This document shows, one piece after another, positions 9,034 through 17,839 of a DNA stretch of 64,000 bases. A program made the translations under genes and the position numbers. Each line of letters begins with the position of its first letter. Positions within the stretch are counted from its first letter, which is position 1. The DNA comes from DASQEH01 sp038237745 (GTDB lineage Bacteria; Actinomycetota; Actinomycetes; Propionibacteriales; Nocardioidaceae): NCBI GenBank assembly GCA_038237745.1, contig JBBRYJ010000002.1, positions 124,001 to 188,000 on the forward strand. Direction: 5' to 3'. The notes beneath the pieces were generated by a model that saw only the letters and a program-made list of their open reading frames with translations, was not told the origin of the DNA and did not search any database.

Positions 9034-9106
9034 ATGACGTCAACCGGGCGAACCTTTCCGCCCGAACCCGACAGCTCACTTCGCAGGCGGCGGAGAGGTT
9101 CAACTC

Positions 9107-9628
9107 ATGGCCTACCAGCCACGCCACCGCGCCCACCGAAGCCCGTTGCGGAAGACCGTCGTCATCGCCGCCACCGCGGTCGCTGTCGGAGCACCCGTCT
9201 CGTCCACCCTCTCCAACGCCGACGCCGCGACCGGCGCGACGTGGGACCGCCTCGCCGGCTGCGAGTCGGGCGGAAACTGGCACATCAACACCGGCAACGG
9301 CTACTACGGCGGCCTACAGTTCAGCTCGGGCACCTGGCTCGGCTACAACGGCGGACGCTACGCCAGCCGCGCCGATCTGGCCACCCGCGAAGAGCAGATC
9401 ACGATTGCCGAGAAGGTACTGCACTCCCAAGGTTGGGGCGCCTGGCCCGCCTGCTCAGCGAGTCTCGGGCTGGACTCCTCGGACGCGAACGCCTCCGACC
9501 CGACTGCTCCGAAGGCGTCTGCTCCCAGCAGGGACCTACGGGCCGAGTACAGGCACCCATGGCGCTACGACGCCGGTCAGCGGCGCACTCGCGCCACCCC
9601 CATGGGCGCCATCAACAGCGGCGGTTGA
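9107..9628 (+). CDS. Resuscitation-promoting factor-like transglycosylase
   Basis: 173 residues: signal peptide (KTVVIAATAVAVGAPVSS...NADA), then an Rpf domain (WDRLAGCESGGNWHINTGNGYY, GGLQF, STW, ASRADLATREEQI, VLHSQGWGAWPAC) with the catalytic Glu of the CESG motif, then a short disordered tail. Rpf enzymes cleave peptidoglycan in the wall and promote regrowth. GGAGAGG (9092-9098) precedes the ATG by 8 nt. The upstream c-di-AMP riboswitch links wall remodelling to osmotic/c-di-AMP signalling. Confidence 0.93.
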   Translation: MAYQPRHRAHRSPLRKTVVIAATAVAVGAPVSSTLSNADAATGATWDRLAGCESGGNWHINTGNGYYGGLQFSSGTWLGYNGGRYASRADLATREEQITIAEKVLHSQGWGAWPACSASLGLDSSDANASDPTAPKASAPSRDLRAEYRHPWRYDAGQRRTRATPMGAINSGG

Positions 9629-9640
9629 CCTGACTGCGGC

Positions 9641-10039
9641 TCAGCCGGCTCCGGCCTTTACGACACTGATGGGTACGGCGATTCCGTCGCCGACCATGCC
9701 GGGCTTGCAGGTCAACCGGTAGTCGCCGGGATCGAGATCGGCGGTCAGGTTCCGCGACGTGCCTGGACCGATGTTCTCCGCCTCGGCCACGACCGCAGTG
9801 AACGACGCTCCCTGCTTGCCGTAGACGTAGACCTCGGTCTCCTGCGAGCCGGTGTTCTCGACCGCGAAGGTGACTTCGCCGGCGGCGAACCGCTGCTGCT
9901 CGACGTCACAGCTCGTGTCATCTGCGCGGACCGAGTACGTTGCCGCCGCGGTGGCAGAGGTGTCCTTGCCGCACGCGCCGAGACAACCGGCTAGCACTGT
10001 CATGCCGGTGGCGATGAGTACACAGTGTCGAAGAAGCAT
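9641..10039 (-). CDS. Cupredoxin-domain lipoprotein (EfeO N-terminal-like)
   Basis: 132 residues with a signal/lipobox region (MTVLAGCLGACG) followed by one cupredoxin-like domain (YSVRADDTSCDVEQQRFAAG, VTFAVENTG, ETEVYVYG, LDPGDYRLTCKPGM). This matches the N-terminal domain of EfeO; the M75 peptidase-like domain is absent. It lies 109 nt downstream of efeU on the same strand and probably supplies ferric iron to it. Start: ATG at 10039 with AAGG upstream; a TTG two codons earlier is possible. No EfeB peroxidase gene is present nearby. Confidence 0.8.
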   Translation of the reverse strand: MLLRHCVLIATGMTVLAGCLGACGKDTSATAAATYSVRADDTSCDVEQQRFAAGEVTFAVENTGSQETEVYVYGKQGASFTAVVAEAENIGPGTSRNLTADLDPGDYRLTCKPGMVGDGIAVPISVVKAGAG

Positions 10040-10148
10040 CGGCAAGGCACCTTTCGGGACCGGCTCGCGCCGAGGGATCGGCTCCTGTGGGGTTGCCGGG
10101 CGAGAGCAGAGGCAGAGGACTGACGGACGAAGCCGGTGAGGCGTCGGG

Positions 10149-11003
10149 TCAGGCGCTGACCGACGTCGTGGAGGCCGACTTCTGCGGCGCTGAGGTCTTC
10201 TTGCGTGGCCAGAGGAGCGCGCTCAGGACGGACACGAGGTAGGCGATCCAGACGGTGAACTCGACGTACGAGGGCGCCGGGTTGAAGTTGAAGGCTCCCT
10301 TGAGAAGCGTGTAGCCGACCTTCCCCACTTGGGAGGTGCCCGGAATCGTGGCACTCACGTTGAAGACGGTGGAGCTGAGACCAGGGACCCAGCCGGCCTC
10401 CTGAAGGTCGTGGAAACCGTAGGCGAGCACACCGGCAGCGACGAGCACCAGAGCGAACCCGGTGTAGGTGAAGAATTTAGCCAGGTTGATCCGGACGGCA
10501 CTGCGATAGACCAGGTAGCCCAGGGCGACAGCGGCGGCGAGGCCGATGAGCGCACCCAGCAGAGGACGGGTGCCCGACGTGGCCTGGGTGGCCGACCACA
10601 CGAACACCGATGTCTCGATTCCCTCACGTCCGACGGAGACGAACGCGATGGTGGTGAGAGCGAGCGCTCCGACGGACATGGCCTGGTCGATCTTGCCTTC
10701 GAGGTGCGTCTTCATGAAGCGGGCCGACCGCCTCATCCAGAAGATCATCCACGTGACCAGACCGACAGAGAGGATCGACATACATCCGGCGAACGATTCC
10801 TGAGCCTCGAAGCTCATGCTGCTGCTGGTGAACTGCAGCAGCGCCCCGACGCCGAGGCTCGCGACGACCGCAATGCCGACCCCGAGCCAGATCGAGCCCA
10901 ACCGGTCGGAACGTCCCGTCTTGACAACGTACGCGACCAGTATGCACACGACCAGACTGGCTTCGAGCCCCTCACGGAGTCCGATCAAGATGTTGGCGAG
11001 CAT
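10149..11003 (-). CDS. efeU: FTR1-family iron permease EfeU
   Basis: 284 residues and seven hydrophobic segments. The two iron-binding motifs of the FTR1 family are present: REGLE in the first helix (residues 10-14) and REGIE near residue 130. The protein moves iron across the cytoplasmic membrane. GTGGAG lies before the ATG. A TAGGCT box (11036-11031) and an overlapping DtxR/IdeR box lie just upstream, so expression is expected under iron limitation. Confidence 0.92.
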   Translation of the reverse strand: MLANILIGLREGLEASLVVCILVAYVVKTGRSDRLGSIWLGVGIAVVASLGVGALLQFTSSSMSFEAQESFAGCMSILSVGLVTWMIFWMRRSARFMKTHLEGKIDQAMSVGALALTTIAFVSVGREGIETSVFVWSATQATSGTRPLLGALIGLAAAVALGYLVYRSAVRINLAKFFTYTGFALVLVAAGVLAYGFHDLQEAGWVPGLSSTVFNVSATIPGTSQVGKVGYTLLKGAFNFNPAPSYVEFTVWIAYLVSVLSALLWPRKKTSAPQKSASTTSVSA

Positions 11004-11023
11004 GAGCGAGTCTCCACAACTAG

Positions 11024-11047
11024 TTAGGTGAGCCTATCTTTACCTAA
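11024..11047. promoter_or_regulatory. DtxR/IdeR iron box (two overlapping sites) before efeU
   Basis: The 19 bases from 11024 match the IdeR/DtxR consensus at 16 of 19 positions. A second frame shifted by 5 bp (11029-11047) matches at about 14 of 19, and the full block starts TTAGGT and ends ACCTAA. Two dimers bound 5 bp apart on opposite faces is the known DtxR binding mode. The site overlaps the last codons of rnd and the efeU -10 box. Confidence 0.8.
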
Positions 11048-12346
11048 CGACCGGCCGGTTCGCAAGCGAATGGGCGTTGACCAGTCCTCGTCGTGCCGCA
11101 GAAAGGCGGCGAGAGGTTCGGCAGTGAGCCTGATCTGCCAAGGTCGGGCGCCGTCGCAGGCAAGCCGCTCGGCCACCGCATCGGTACTCACCGGGTCCGG
11201 GGGAGACCACGCGAGTCGGCGCACGGCGGAGGGGGCAAGCAGGTTCTCCGAAGGTAGGTCGTAGTGCTCGGAGAGAGCCCGCAGAGTCTCGCGGACTTTC
11301 GTCAACCGACCGGCCGCCTCGGGGTTCCTCTCCCGCCATACGCGGGGCGGCGGTGGACCGTCCTGCTTCGCCGACATGGCCGGGAGATCTGCCTCAGGGA
11401 GGGCTCGGGCCGTCGCGATGGCGGCGTAGAACTCGCGAAGGTAGCGGCGCGCACCGCGGTTGGCGAAGCCGTTCAGCCGCGCGAGGGCTTCACGTGATGT
11501 GGGAATGTTCTGCGCCACCTCGATGATCGCTGCGTCGCTGACGATCCTGTTGGTGGTGATGTCGCGGCCACGTGCCAGGTCGTCGCGCAGATGCCACATC
11601 GACCGTATGAGGGCGAGACCTCTGCGGCCTCGAACGCGGTGGATCCCCGAGGTTCGGCGCCAAGGCTCGTGCCGAGGGGCAGGGTCTGCCATGGAAGCCC
11701 AGGCGGCGAACTCCTGCGCCGCCCACTCGGTCTTCCCTGCGTCTTCCAGCTGACGGGCGAGCACATCTCGCAGCTCGATGAGAACCTCGACATCGAGCGC
11801 GGCATACGTCAGCCACGACTCTGGCATCGGACGCTTCGACCAGTCGACGGCCGAGTGCTCCTTGCGCATCCGGAAGCCGAGCAGCTCCTGCACAAGGGAG
11901 GCGAGCCCGACCCGCGGGTAGTTGAGCAGCCGCCCCGCGAGCTCAGTGTCGAAGAGACTGAGAGGTCGCATGCCCAGCTCGGCCAGGCAGGCAAGATCCT
12001 GGCTGGCAGCGTGGATGATCCACTCGCAGTCCGAAAGTGCCCGGCCGAGCTGGTAGAGCGCCTCGTTGGGCACACCACCGAACGGGACCGGGTCTATCAG
12101 CGCGGAGCCGACTCCCTCGCGCCGCAGCTGCAGAAGGTACGCCCGTTGCGAGTAGCGGTAGCCCGAAGCTCTCTCCGCGTCGACGGCGACCGGCCCGCTC
12201 CCGAGCTTGAAGGCGTCGACGGTTCTGGCCAGTCCGGACGCGTCGTCGACCACGGCCGGCAACGGGTCGCGAAGGGTGAGCAGGGGAGCGAGGGGAGGTG
12301 CGTCGTCGGGCGGTGTTTGCGGCGGGGGGTCAGACGCTGAGGTCAT
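11024..12346 (-). CDS. rnd: Ribonuclease D-like 3'-5' exonuclease with HRDC domain
   Basis: 440 residues. The DEDD exonuclease motifs are visible: Exo I VDAERA (residues ~53-58), Exo II around WIIHAASQDLACL, Exo III near YAALDVEVLIEL. An HRDC domain follows (RRGLALIRSMWHLRDDLARGRD). It trims structured RNAs such as tRNA precursors. Its ATG overlaps the stop of the DUF3000 gene by 4 nt. Its 3' end contains the iron box of the downstream efeU. Confidence 0.9.
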   Translation of the reverse strand: MTSASDPPPQTPPDDAPPLAPLLTLRDPLPAVVDDASGLARTVDAFKLGSGPVAVDAERASGYRYSQRAYLLQLRREGVGSALIDPVPFGGVPNEALYQLGRALSDCEWIIHAASQDLACLAELGMRPLSLFDTELAGRLLNYPRVGLASLVQELLGFRMRKEHSAVDWSKRPMPESWLTYAALDVEVLIELRDVLARQLEDAGKTEWAAQEFAAWASMADPAPRHEPWRRTSGIHRVRGRRGLALIRSMWHLRDDLARGRDITTNRIVSDAAIIEVAQNIPTSREALARLNGFANRGARRYLREFYAAIATARALPEADLPAMSAKQDGPPPPRVWRERNPEAAGRLTKVRETLRALSEHYDLPSENLLAPSAVRRLAWSPPDPVSTDAVAERLACDGARPWQIRLTAEPLAAFLRHDEDWSTPIRLRTGRSLGKDRLT

Positions 12347-12927
12347 CGAGAGCGCTGGCCGCGCCGGCTGGGCATCGCCAGCACTCCGGCCGGCATCGGC
12401 GGAAGTCCGGCCGCCGTGCAGAGAAGGTCACCCCAGGCCTCCACGTGCGAGGTCATGGACCCGATCGGGGACCAGGACGCTCGGACCTCGAGCTCTGCGC
12501 TCGCCGGCTCGCCGTCCATGCCCCCGAAGCTCTCGGACGCGACCCTCGTTACCGTGCCGCTCGGGGCGACGAAGTCCGCCTGATGAGCATGCAGGGCCTC
12601 GAGGAGCCAGCTCCAGCCGACGGCACCGAGCAAGGGGTCGGTGACCATGTCGGGGTCGATGTCGGCTCTGGCGTAGGCGACGCAACGGAAGTCCGCCTGC
12701 CAGGCGTCGTTGCCGGCCGGGTCGTAGAGCAGCACGAGCCTGCCGCCCCCGACCTCCTCCCCGGCCACAGTCACGTCCCCGGTCAGGGCAGCCGAGTAGG
12801 GTGCGATGCGTTGCGGTGCAGGCATCTCCTCGCAGAGGATCTCCGGCCGCAAGCGGGCTGCGCGGAACTGGTCGAGCGCTCGCCGGAAGTCCTCCGGCGG
12901 CGTGTCGACATCCGTTCGGCTGGCCAT
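12343..12927 (-). CDS. DUF3000 family protein
   Basis: 194 residues: EDFRRALDQFRAARLRPEI at the N-terminus, IAPYSAALTGDV, then GRLVLLYDPAGNDAWQGDFR-like and DPLLGAVGWSWLLEAL segments. This matches DUF3000, a family found next to hemE and RNase D in actinobacteria; its role is unknown. The start is the ATG at 12927; TAGGCT (minus strand, 12941-12936) lies 8 nt upstream with no ribosome binding site, suggesting a leaderless mRNA. Translationally coupled to rnd (ATGA). Confidence 0.85.
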   Translation of the reverse strand: MASRTDVDTPPEDFRRALDQFRAARLRPEILCEEMPAPQRIAPYSAALTGDVTVAGEEVGGGRLVLLYDPAGNDAWQADFRCVAYARADIDPDMVTDPLLGAVGWSWLLEALHAHQADFVAPSGTVTRVASESFGGMDGEPASAELEVRASWSPIGSMTSHVEAWGDLLCTAAGLPPMPAGVLAMPSRRGQRSR

Positions 12928-13019
12928 GAGACCTGAGCCTAGGTGGTTTGGGCCAGCGCCGCGCGACACGACTCGCCTGGCGTGGGTCGGCCCCGTGAGG
13001 CGCGTGCAAGGATCGTGCG

Positions 13020-14075
13020 ATGACCGCGGCCACCACGACGCTCGACGACAGCCCACTCATCCGGGCGGCGCGAGGGCTGCCAACGCCCCGCATACCTGTG
13101 TGGTTCATGCGCCAGGCCGGACGCGCCCTCCCTGAGTACCGCGCGTTGCGTCGTGGCGTCGCCATGCTCGAGGCCTGCATGCGGGCCGACCTGGTCACGG
13201 AGATCACTCTGCAGCCGGTGCGGCGCTACGGTGTCGACGCCGCGATTCTGTTCAGCGACATCGTGCTGCCTCTCAAGGCGTTGGGGGTCGACCTCGATAT
13301 CGTCCCCGGCGTCGGACCGGTGATCGCGAGCCCGATCGTCGACGAGGCCGGAGTGGCGTCCCTGCCGTCGTTCGATGCCGGTGCCGTCGGATTCGTGTCC
13401 GACGCCGTGGGTGAGCTTGTACGTGAGCTCGGGACGACACCGCTCATCGGCTTCGCCGGAGCGCCTTACACGCTCGCGTCCTACCTTGTCGAGGGGGGAC
13501 CATCGAAGGAGCACGCCAAGACCAAGGCCCTGATGCACGGTGCGCCAGAGGTGTGGGACGCGCTCATGGGGAGGTTGGCGGCGATCTCGGCAGGGTTTCT
13601 GCGTGCCCAGGTCGAGGCAGGTGCCGCTGCCGTTCAGCTCTTCGACTCCTGGGCTGGCGGCCTGTCGCCGTCGGACTACCGAGCCAGGGTGCTCCGACAC
13701 AGCAGCGCCGTGTTCGAGTCGATCGCCGACCTGGGTGTGCCGCGGATCCACTTCGGGGTGTGCACCGGTGAGATCCTCACCGACATGGCATCGGCCGACG
13801 TCGAGGTGGTGGGCGTCGACTGGCGCGTCCCCCTCGACCGTGCCGCGACACGGGTTCGGCCGGGTCAGGCCCTCCAGGGCAACCTCGACCCGACGCTCGT
13901 CTTCGCTCCGTGGGACGTCGTCGAGGCGAAGGCCGTCGAGGTAGTCGAGCAAGGTCGCTCCGCCGCGGGCCACATCTTCAACCTCGGGCACGGCGTCCTG
14001 CCGGGCACGGATCCCGACGTGCTGGGCCGGCTGGTCGACCTCATTCACTCGTATGAGCCTCGGTCCGAGGCATGA
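13020..14075 (+). CDS. hemE: Uroporphyrinogen decarboxylase
   Basis: 351 residues. The family signature PVWFMRQAGRALPEYR is at the N-terminus, followed by AAILFSDIVLPL with the catalytic Asp, GFAGAPYTLASY, QLFDSWAG and the C-terminal FNLGHGVLP. It converts uroporphyrinogen III to coproporphyrinogen III. It is divergent from the DUF3000 gene and lies in the same region as hemG and hemQ. Its last 35 nt overlap the convergent DUF4349 gene. Confidence 0.97.
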   Translation: MTAATTTLDDSPLIRAARGLPTPRIPVWFMRQAGRALPEYRALRRGVAMLEACMRADLVTEITLQPVRRYGVDAAILFSDIVLPLKALGVDLDIVPGVGPVIASPIVDEAGVASLPSFDAGAVGFVSDAVGELVRELGTTPLIGFAGAPYTLASYLVEGGPSKEHAKTKALMHGAPEVWDALMGRLAAISAGFLRAQVEAGAAAVQLFDSWAGGLSPSDYRARVLRHSSAVFESIADLGVPRIHFGVCTGEILTDMASADVEVVGVDWRVPLDRAATRVRPGQALQGNLDPTLVFAPWDVVEAKAVEVVEQGRSAAGHIFNLGHGVLPGTDPDVLGRLVDLIHSYEPRSEA

Positions 14076-15039
14076 AGCGCCGTAGCGAGACCCACGCCAC
14101 CAGCCCTGCGCACAGTGCCAGCAGGCCGAGCGGAAGCACGAGCCCCACGGTGTGAGCGACCGCGAGGACGAAGGTGACCAAGCCGTGCCACCCCTGTTTG
14201 ATGCCTGACACGAATCCACCGTCAGCCTGGTCGTGATGCGCGGGTGGGAGGCTGCTCGGCAGGCTCACGTTGACGGTGATCGTCGACATCGTGGTGCGCG
14301 CCGACAACGTTCGCAGCTCAGACTGCAGCGCCTCCAGGTTGGCCTCGCGGTCGGCGAGTTCACGCTCGAGGGCGATGACGTCGCCGAGCTTGGTGGCCCG
14401 GTTGAAGAGCGTGCGGAGCTGTGCGATGGAGTCCTTGGCGCTGCCGACGCGTGAGCTGACATCGATCACCCGTGAGGTCACGTCCTGCGACGACCTGCTC
14501 TTCGACACCAGGTCACCGAGGCGGGAGATCTCGTCGACGGTGCGGTCGAAGTCGACGACCGGTACAGAGAGCACGATCCGCGAGCGCACCTCGGCGCCGT
14601 GAGTGTTGGTCGAGGTGTCCTCGCTGACGATCTCTCCACCTGTTCCAGCCGCGAGCTCGTCGATCTTGGCGATCACGGTCGAGACGTTGCCCGACTCGAG
14701 GGTCACCGCTGCGGTCTTGATGAGCGCCGCGCCGGGCAGAGCCGGATCGGGCAGCGAGGACGAGCCGGCGGAAGACCGCTCTGGGGCGAGAGCTGCGCCG
14801 GCAGTCACTCCGGCTGGGGCGGCGTCGGCCGCCGCGACCGAGTCGGCGGCCGGCGTCCGTTTGACGACCGCCGAACCGCCCGAGTCTTGGGGGAGCGAGC
14901 CGGCTGAGCCAGAGGTGTCCGACGTCTGGCCGCCGCTGCCGCAGCCTGCGACCGCGAACAGAACGGCCAGAGCTGCGGCCGGCCACAGGATGCCGACTCG
15001 GGAGGGTGGACGCTGACGTGACGATGGCGACGGGTTCAT
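14041..15039 (-). CDS. DUF4349 lipoprotein
   Basis: 332 residues. The N-terminus is a lipoprotein signal (LAVLFAVAGCGSGG), then a Ser/Ala/Gly-rich linker, then the DUF4349 domain: KTAAVTLESGNVSTVIAKI, the conserved IVLSVPVVDFDRTVDEI, a coiled coil (DVIALERELADREANLEALQSELRTL) and a C-terminal transmembrane helix (VGLVLPLGLLALCAGLVAWV). Function unknown; probably an envelope protein. The ATG at 15039 was preferred over an upstream in-frame start because the lipobox is then at the expected distance. Confidence 0.85.
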   Translation of the reverse strand: MNPSPSSRQRPPSRVGILWPAAALAVLFAVAGCGSGGQTSDTSGSAGSLPQDSGGSAVVKRTPAADSVAAADAAPAGVTAGAALAPERSSAGSSSLPDPALPGAALIKTAAVTLESGNVSTVIAKIDELAAGTGGEIVSEDTSTNTHGAEVRSRIVLSVPVVDFDRTVDEISRLGDLVSKSRSSQDVTSRVIDVSSRVGSAKDSIAQLRTLFNRATKLGDVIALERELADREANLEALQSELRTLSARTTMSTITVNVSLPSSLPPAHHDQADGGFVSGIKQGWHGLVTFVLAVAHTVGLVLPLGLLALCAGLVAWVSLRRFMPRTEAHTSE

Positions 15040-15121
15040 GGTGCTGTGACGACTGCCGCCATCGATCGGTTCCACAAGGGTCGCGGCAGCTGCTCGCTCG
15101 CCGTTTGCGAGGCTGGGCGTC

Positions 15122-16561
15122 ATGACCCCGCAACGGCAGGCACCGCGCATAGCCGTCCTCGGTGGCGGGATCGCAGGGCTCGCCTGCGCACATGCCCTGC
15201 TCGTCGACCGCCCCGATCTCGACGTCACGGTTTACGAGGGGTCCTCGGCGGTCGGAGGCAAGCTGTCGCTCGGAGAGGTTGCCGGTGTCCCAGTCGACCT
15301 TGGCGCGGAGGCGATGCTCAGCCGTCGTACGGAGGGCACGTCGCTGGCCGAAGCGGTCGGGCTCGGTGGCTCAGTGGTGCACCCTTCCGTCTCCGGCGCC
15401 GGGGTATGGACCCGTGGCGCAGTCAGGCCATTGCCGCCCACGTTCATGGGAATTCCCACGGACCTCTCGATGACAGCCCGCGGAGGGATCCTGAGCCAAA
15501 TGGGCACCGCTCGCGCGGCCATCGAACGGTGGTTTCCGCGGTTGGAGCTGACGGACGACGTGGCCGTCGGACAGCTCGTCGCCGACAGGCTGGGTCGCGA
15601 GGTCCGGGACCGCCTCGTCGAGCCGCTTCTCGGCGGTGTGTACGCCGGCCGGGCCGACGAGATCTCGTTGCATGCGGCCCTGCCTCAGCTCGTCCGCGCC
15701 GTCGGCGAGCACGGCGGGCTGCTGGCTGCGGCACGAGCCCTTTCGGTCGGCCCGGATCGGTCCGCTGACGGCCTCGCTGCACCGCGGCCGGTGTTCGCCG
15801 GCATCCGCGGCGGGATGGGACGGCTTCCCCAGGCTGTGGCCCAGGAGATCTGCCGCCGGGGCGGCTCGGTCGTCCTCGACGCGAGGGTACGCGAGCTGAG
15901 CCGCACCGAACCCGGCTGGCGACTGAGGTTCGGCGCGACGGACCGTGAGCTGACCGGTGTCGCGGACGCCGTCGTCGTGGCGACGCCCGCGACACCGGCC
16001 TCCCGGTTGCTACGAGACGCCGCACCGGCTGCTGCGCGCGAGCTCGCTCGCATCGACTATGCCTCGATCGCGCTCGTGACGTTGGCCTGGCCAGTCGACC
16101 AGATGCAGACCGGCCTCCACGGGACTGGCTTCCTCGTACCCCCCGTCGACGGCCACCTCGTCAAGGCGGCCACATACTCCTCGCGGAAGTGGTCCTGGCT
16201 CAGCGGTGACGTGTTCGTGGTCCGCTGCTCCATCGGACGGCACCGCGACGAGGGCGCGCTCCAGCGAGACGACCACGAGCTTGTGGAGGCGGTGAGGGCC
16301 GACCTGCACGCCGCGACCGGGCTCGGGGCGCCACTGCTCGATTCGGACGTCACACGCTGGGGCGGCGCACTGCCGCAGTACGCCGTCGGGCACCTCGACC
16401 GCGTACGCGCCATCCGCTCGGCGCTCGAGGACGCACCCGGTCTCGAGGTGTGCGGCGCCGCGTATGACGGGGTCGGCATCCCTGCGGTTGTCGCAGGTGC
16501 CCGGGAGGCGGCGACCCGCGTGCTGACGGCGCTGGACGGTGTCGCGACAATGGGGGCATGA
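15122..16561 (+). CDS. hemG: Coproporphyrinogen III / protoporphyrinogen oxidase
   Basis: 479 residues. FAD-binding GGGIAGLACAHAL near the N-terminus, VDLGAEAML, the substrate region FAGIRGGMGRLP, and the C-terminal FAD segment YDGVGIPAVVAGAREAA. In actinobacteria this HemY-type enzyme (also called CgoX) oxidises coproporphyrinogen III to coproporphyrin III in the coproporphyrin-dependent haem route. The overlap ATGA with hemQ at 16558-16561 supports a shared transcript and pathway. Confidence 0.94.
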   Translation: MTPQRQAPRIAVLGGGIAGLACAHALLVDRPDLDVTVYEGSSAVGGKLSLGEVAGVPVDLGAEAMLSRRTEGTSLAEAVGLGGSVVHPSVSGAGVWTRGAVRPLPPTFMGIPTDLSMTARGGILSQMGTARAAIERWFPRLELTDDVAVGQLVADRLGREVRDRLVEPLLGGVYAGRADEISLHAALPQLVRAVGEHGGLLAAARALSVGPDRSADGLAAPRPVFAGIRGGMGRLPQAVAQEICRRGGSVVLDARVRELSRTEPGWRLRFGATDRELTGVADAVVVATPATPASRLLRDAAPAAARELARIDYASIALVTLAWPVDQMQTGLHGTGFLVPPVDGHLVKAATYSSRKWSWLSGDVFVVRCSIGRHRDEGALQRDDHELVEAVRADLHAATGLGAPLLDSDVTRWGGALPQYAVGHLDRVRAIRSALEDAPGLEVCGAAYDGVGIPAVVAGAREAATRVLTALDGVATMGA

Positions 16562-17289
16562 GCGACGTCTCCACTGCCACCGGTAAGCGCCCCGATCAGG
16601 GCAAGGCCGCGCGGGCCCTGAACACCTCGATCCGCTACACGATGTGGTCAGTCTTCGAAGTCTCGGAGCCGGTCGACAGCGACAACGACCGGTCCGACCA
16701 GGCTCGTGAGGTCGACGAGCTGTTCGCCGACCTGGCGCTGTCCGATGTCGTGGTACGCGGCACCTACGACCTCTCGGGTATCCGAGCCGACGCCGACCTG
16801 ATGGTGTGGTGGCACGCCTCGTCGGCTGAGCAGCTGCAGTCGGCATACAGCAGGCTGCGCCGTACCGCGTTCGGCCGTCGTCTCGTGCCGGTGTGGTCGC
16901 AGCTGGCCCTGCACCGTCCCGCGGAGTTCAACAAGAGCCATATACCCGCGTTTCTCGCAGACGAGGCGCCGCGGGACTTCGTCTGTGTCTACCCGTTCGT
17001 CAGGTCCTACGAGTGGTACCTGCTCGAGGACGCCGAGCGCCGTGCCATGCTGGCCGAGCACGGCCAGATGGCTCGAGACTTCGCAGACGTGCGAGCCAAC
17101 ACGGTCGCGTCCTTCGCTCTCGGAGACTACGAGTGGATGCTCGCCTTCGAGGCCGATGAGCTCCACCGCATCGTCGACCTGATGCGTCACCTGAGGGGGA
17201 GCAAGGCCAGGATGCACGTGCGGGACGAGGTGCCCTTCTACACAGGGCACCGGCGCACCGTCGCGGAGCTCGTGGGCTCCCTGCCCTGA
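16558..17289 (+). CDS. hemQ: Coproheme decarboxylase
   Basis: 243 residues of the chlorite-dismutase-like family. NTSIRYTMWSVFEVS begins the first ferredoxin-like half; VYPFVRSYEWYLL carries the conserved Tyr; LAEHGQMARDF carries the proximal haem His; TVASFALGDYEWMLAFE closes the core. HemQ (ChdC) decarboxylates coproheme to haem b as the last step. Coupled to hemG by a 4-nt overlap. Confidence 0.95.
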   Translation: MSDVSTATGKRPDQGKAARALNTSIRYTMWSVFEVSEPVDSDNDRSDQAREVDELFADLALSDVVVRGTYDLSGIRADADLMVWWHASSAEQLQSAYSRLRRTAFGRRLVPVWSQLALHRPAEFNKSHIPAFLADEAPRDFVCVYPFVRSYEWYLLEDAERRAMLAEHGQMARDFADVRANTVASFALGDYEWMLAFEADELHRIVDLMRHLRGSKARMHVRDEVPFYTGHRRTVAELVGSLP

Positions 17290-17309
17290 AACGTGAGGGG
17301 CGGCCCTGC

Positions 17310-17714
17310 CTACTCGGCTGGTTCGAGGGTGAGACTTATGCTGTTGATGCAGTACCGAGCATCGGTGGGCGTCTCATAGCCCTCCCCGACGAAGACGTGT
17401 CCCAGGTGGGAGTTGCAGGTGGCGCAGCGGACCTCGGTGCGTGCCATCCCGAGCCCGCGGTCTTCGATGAGGACGACGCTGTCGCTGTCGCCGGGTGACC
17501 AGAACGACGGCCAGCCGCAGTGTGAGTCGAACTTCTCGCTCGAACGGAACAGCTCGGCCTTGCAGGCGCGGCAGCGGTACACACCCTCGGTCTTTGTCTC
17601 GACATACTGTCCCGACCAGGGGCGCTCCGTACCAGCCTTGCGGAGCACCGCGTACTCCTCTTTGCTGAGCTGAGCTCGCCACTCGTCCTCGCTCTTGGTC
17701 ACCTGGGTCGTCAT
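17310..17714 (-). CDS. msrB: Peptide-methionine (R)-S-oxide reductase
   Basis: 134 residues. Zinc-binding CRAC and CATC pairs, GWPSFW, HLGHVF, and the catalytic Cys in RYCINS near the C-terminus. It repairs the R form of methionine sulfoxide in proteins. The ATG at 17714 is preceded at 7 nt by TAGGCT (minus strand 17727-17722), indicating a leaderless message. Confidence 0.96.
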   Translation of the reverse strand: MTTQVTKSEDEWRAQLSKEEYAVLRKAGTERPWSGQYVETKTEGVYRCRACKAELFRSSEKFDSHCGWPSFWSPGDSDSVVLIEDRGLGMARTEVRCATCNSHLGHVFVGEGYETPTDARYCINSISLTLEPAE

Positions 17715-17839
17715 ACTCCCGAGCCTACGGGCCTGCTCAAGGCGAGAGGTGGCTGATGAGCGCTGTCGAGAAGGCGTCATACAACCGAAAGGTCCTCGCG
17801 CGCGACCGATGCGTAGCGGCTTGTCGATAGGCTGCCCGC

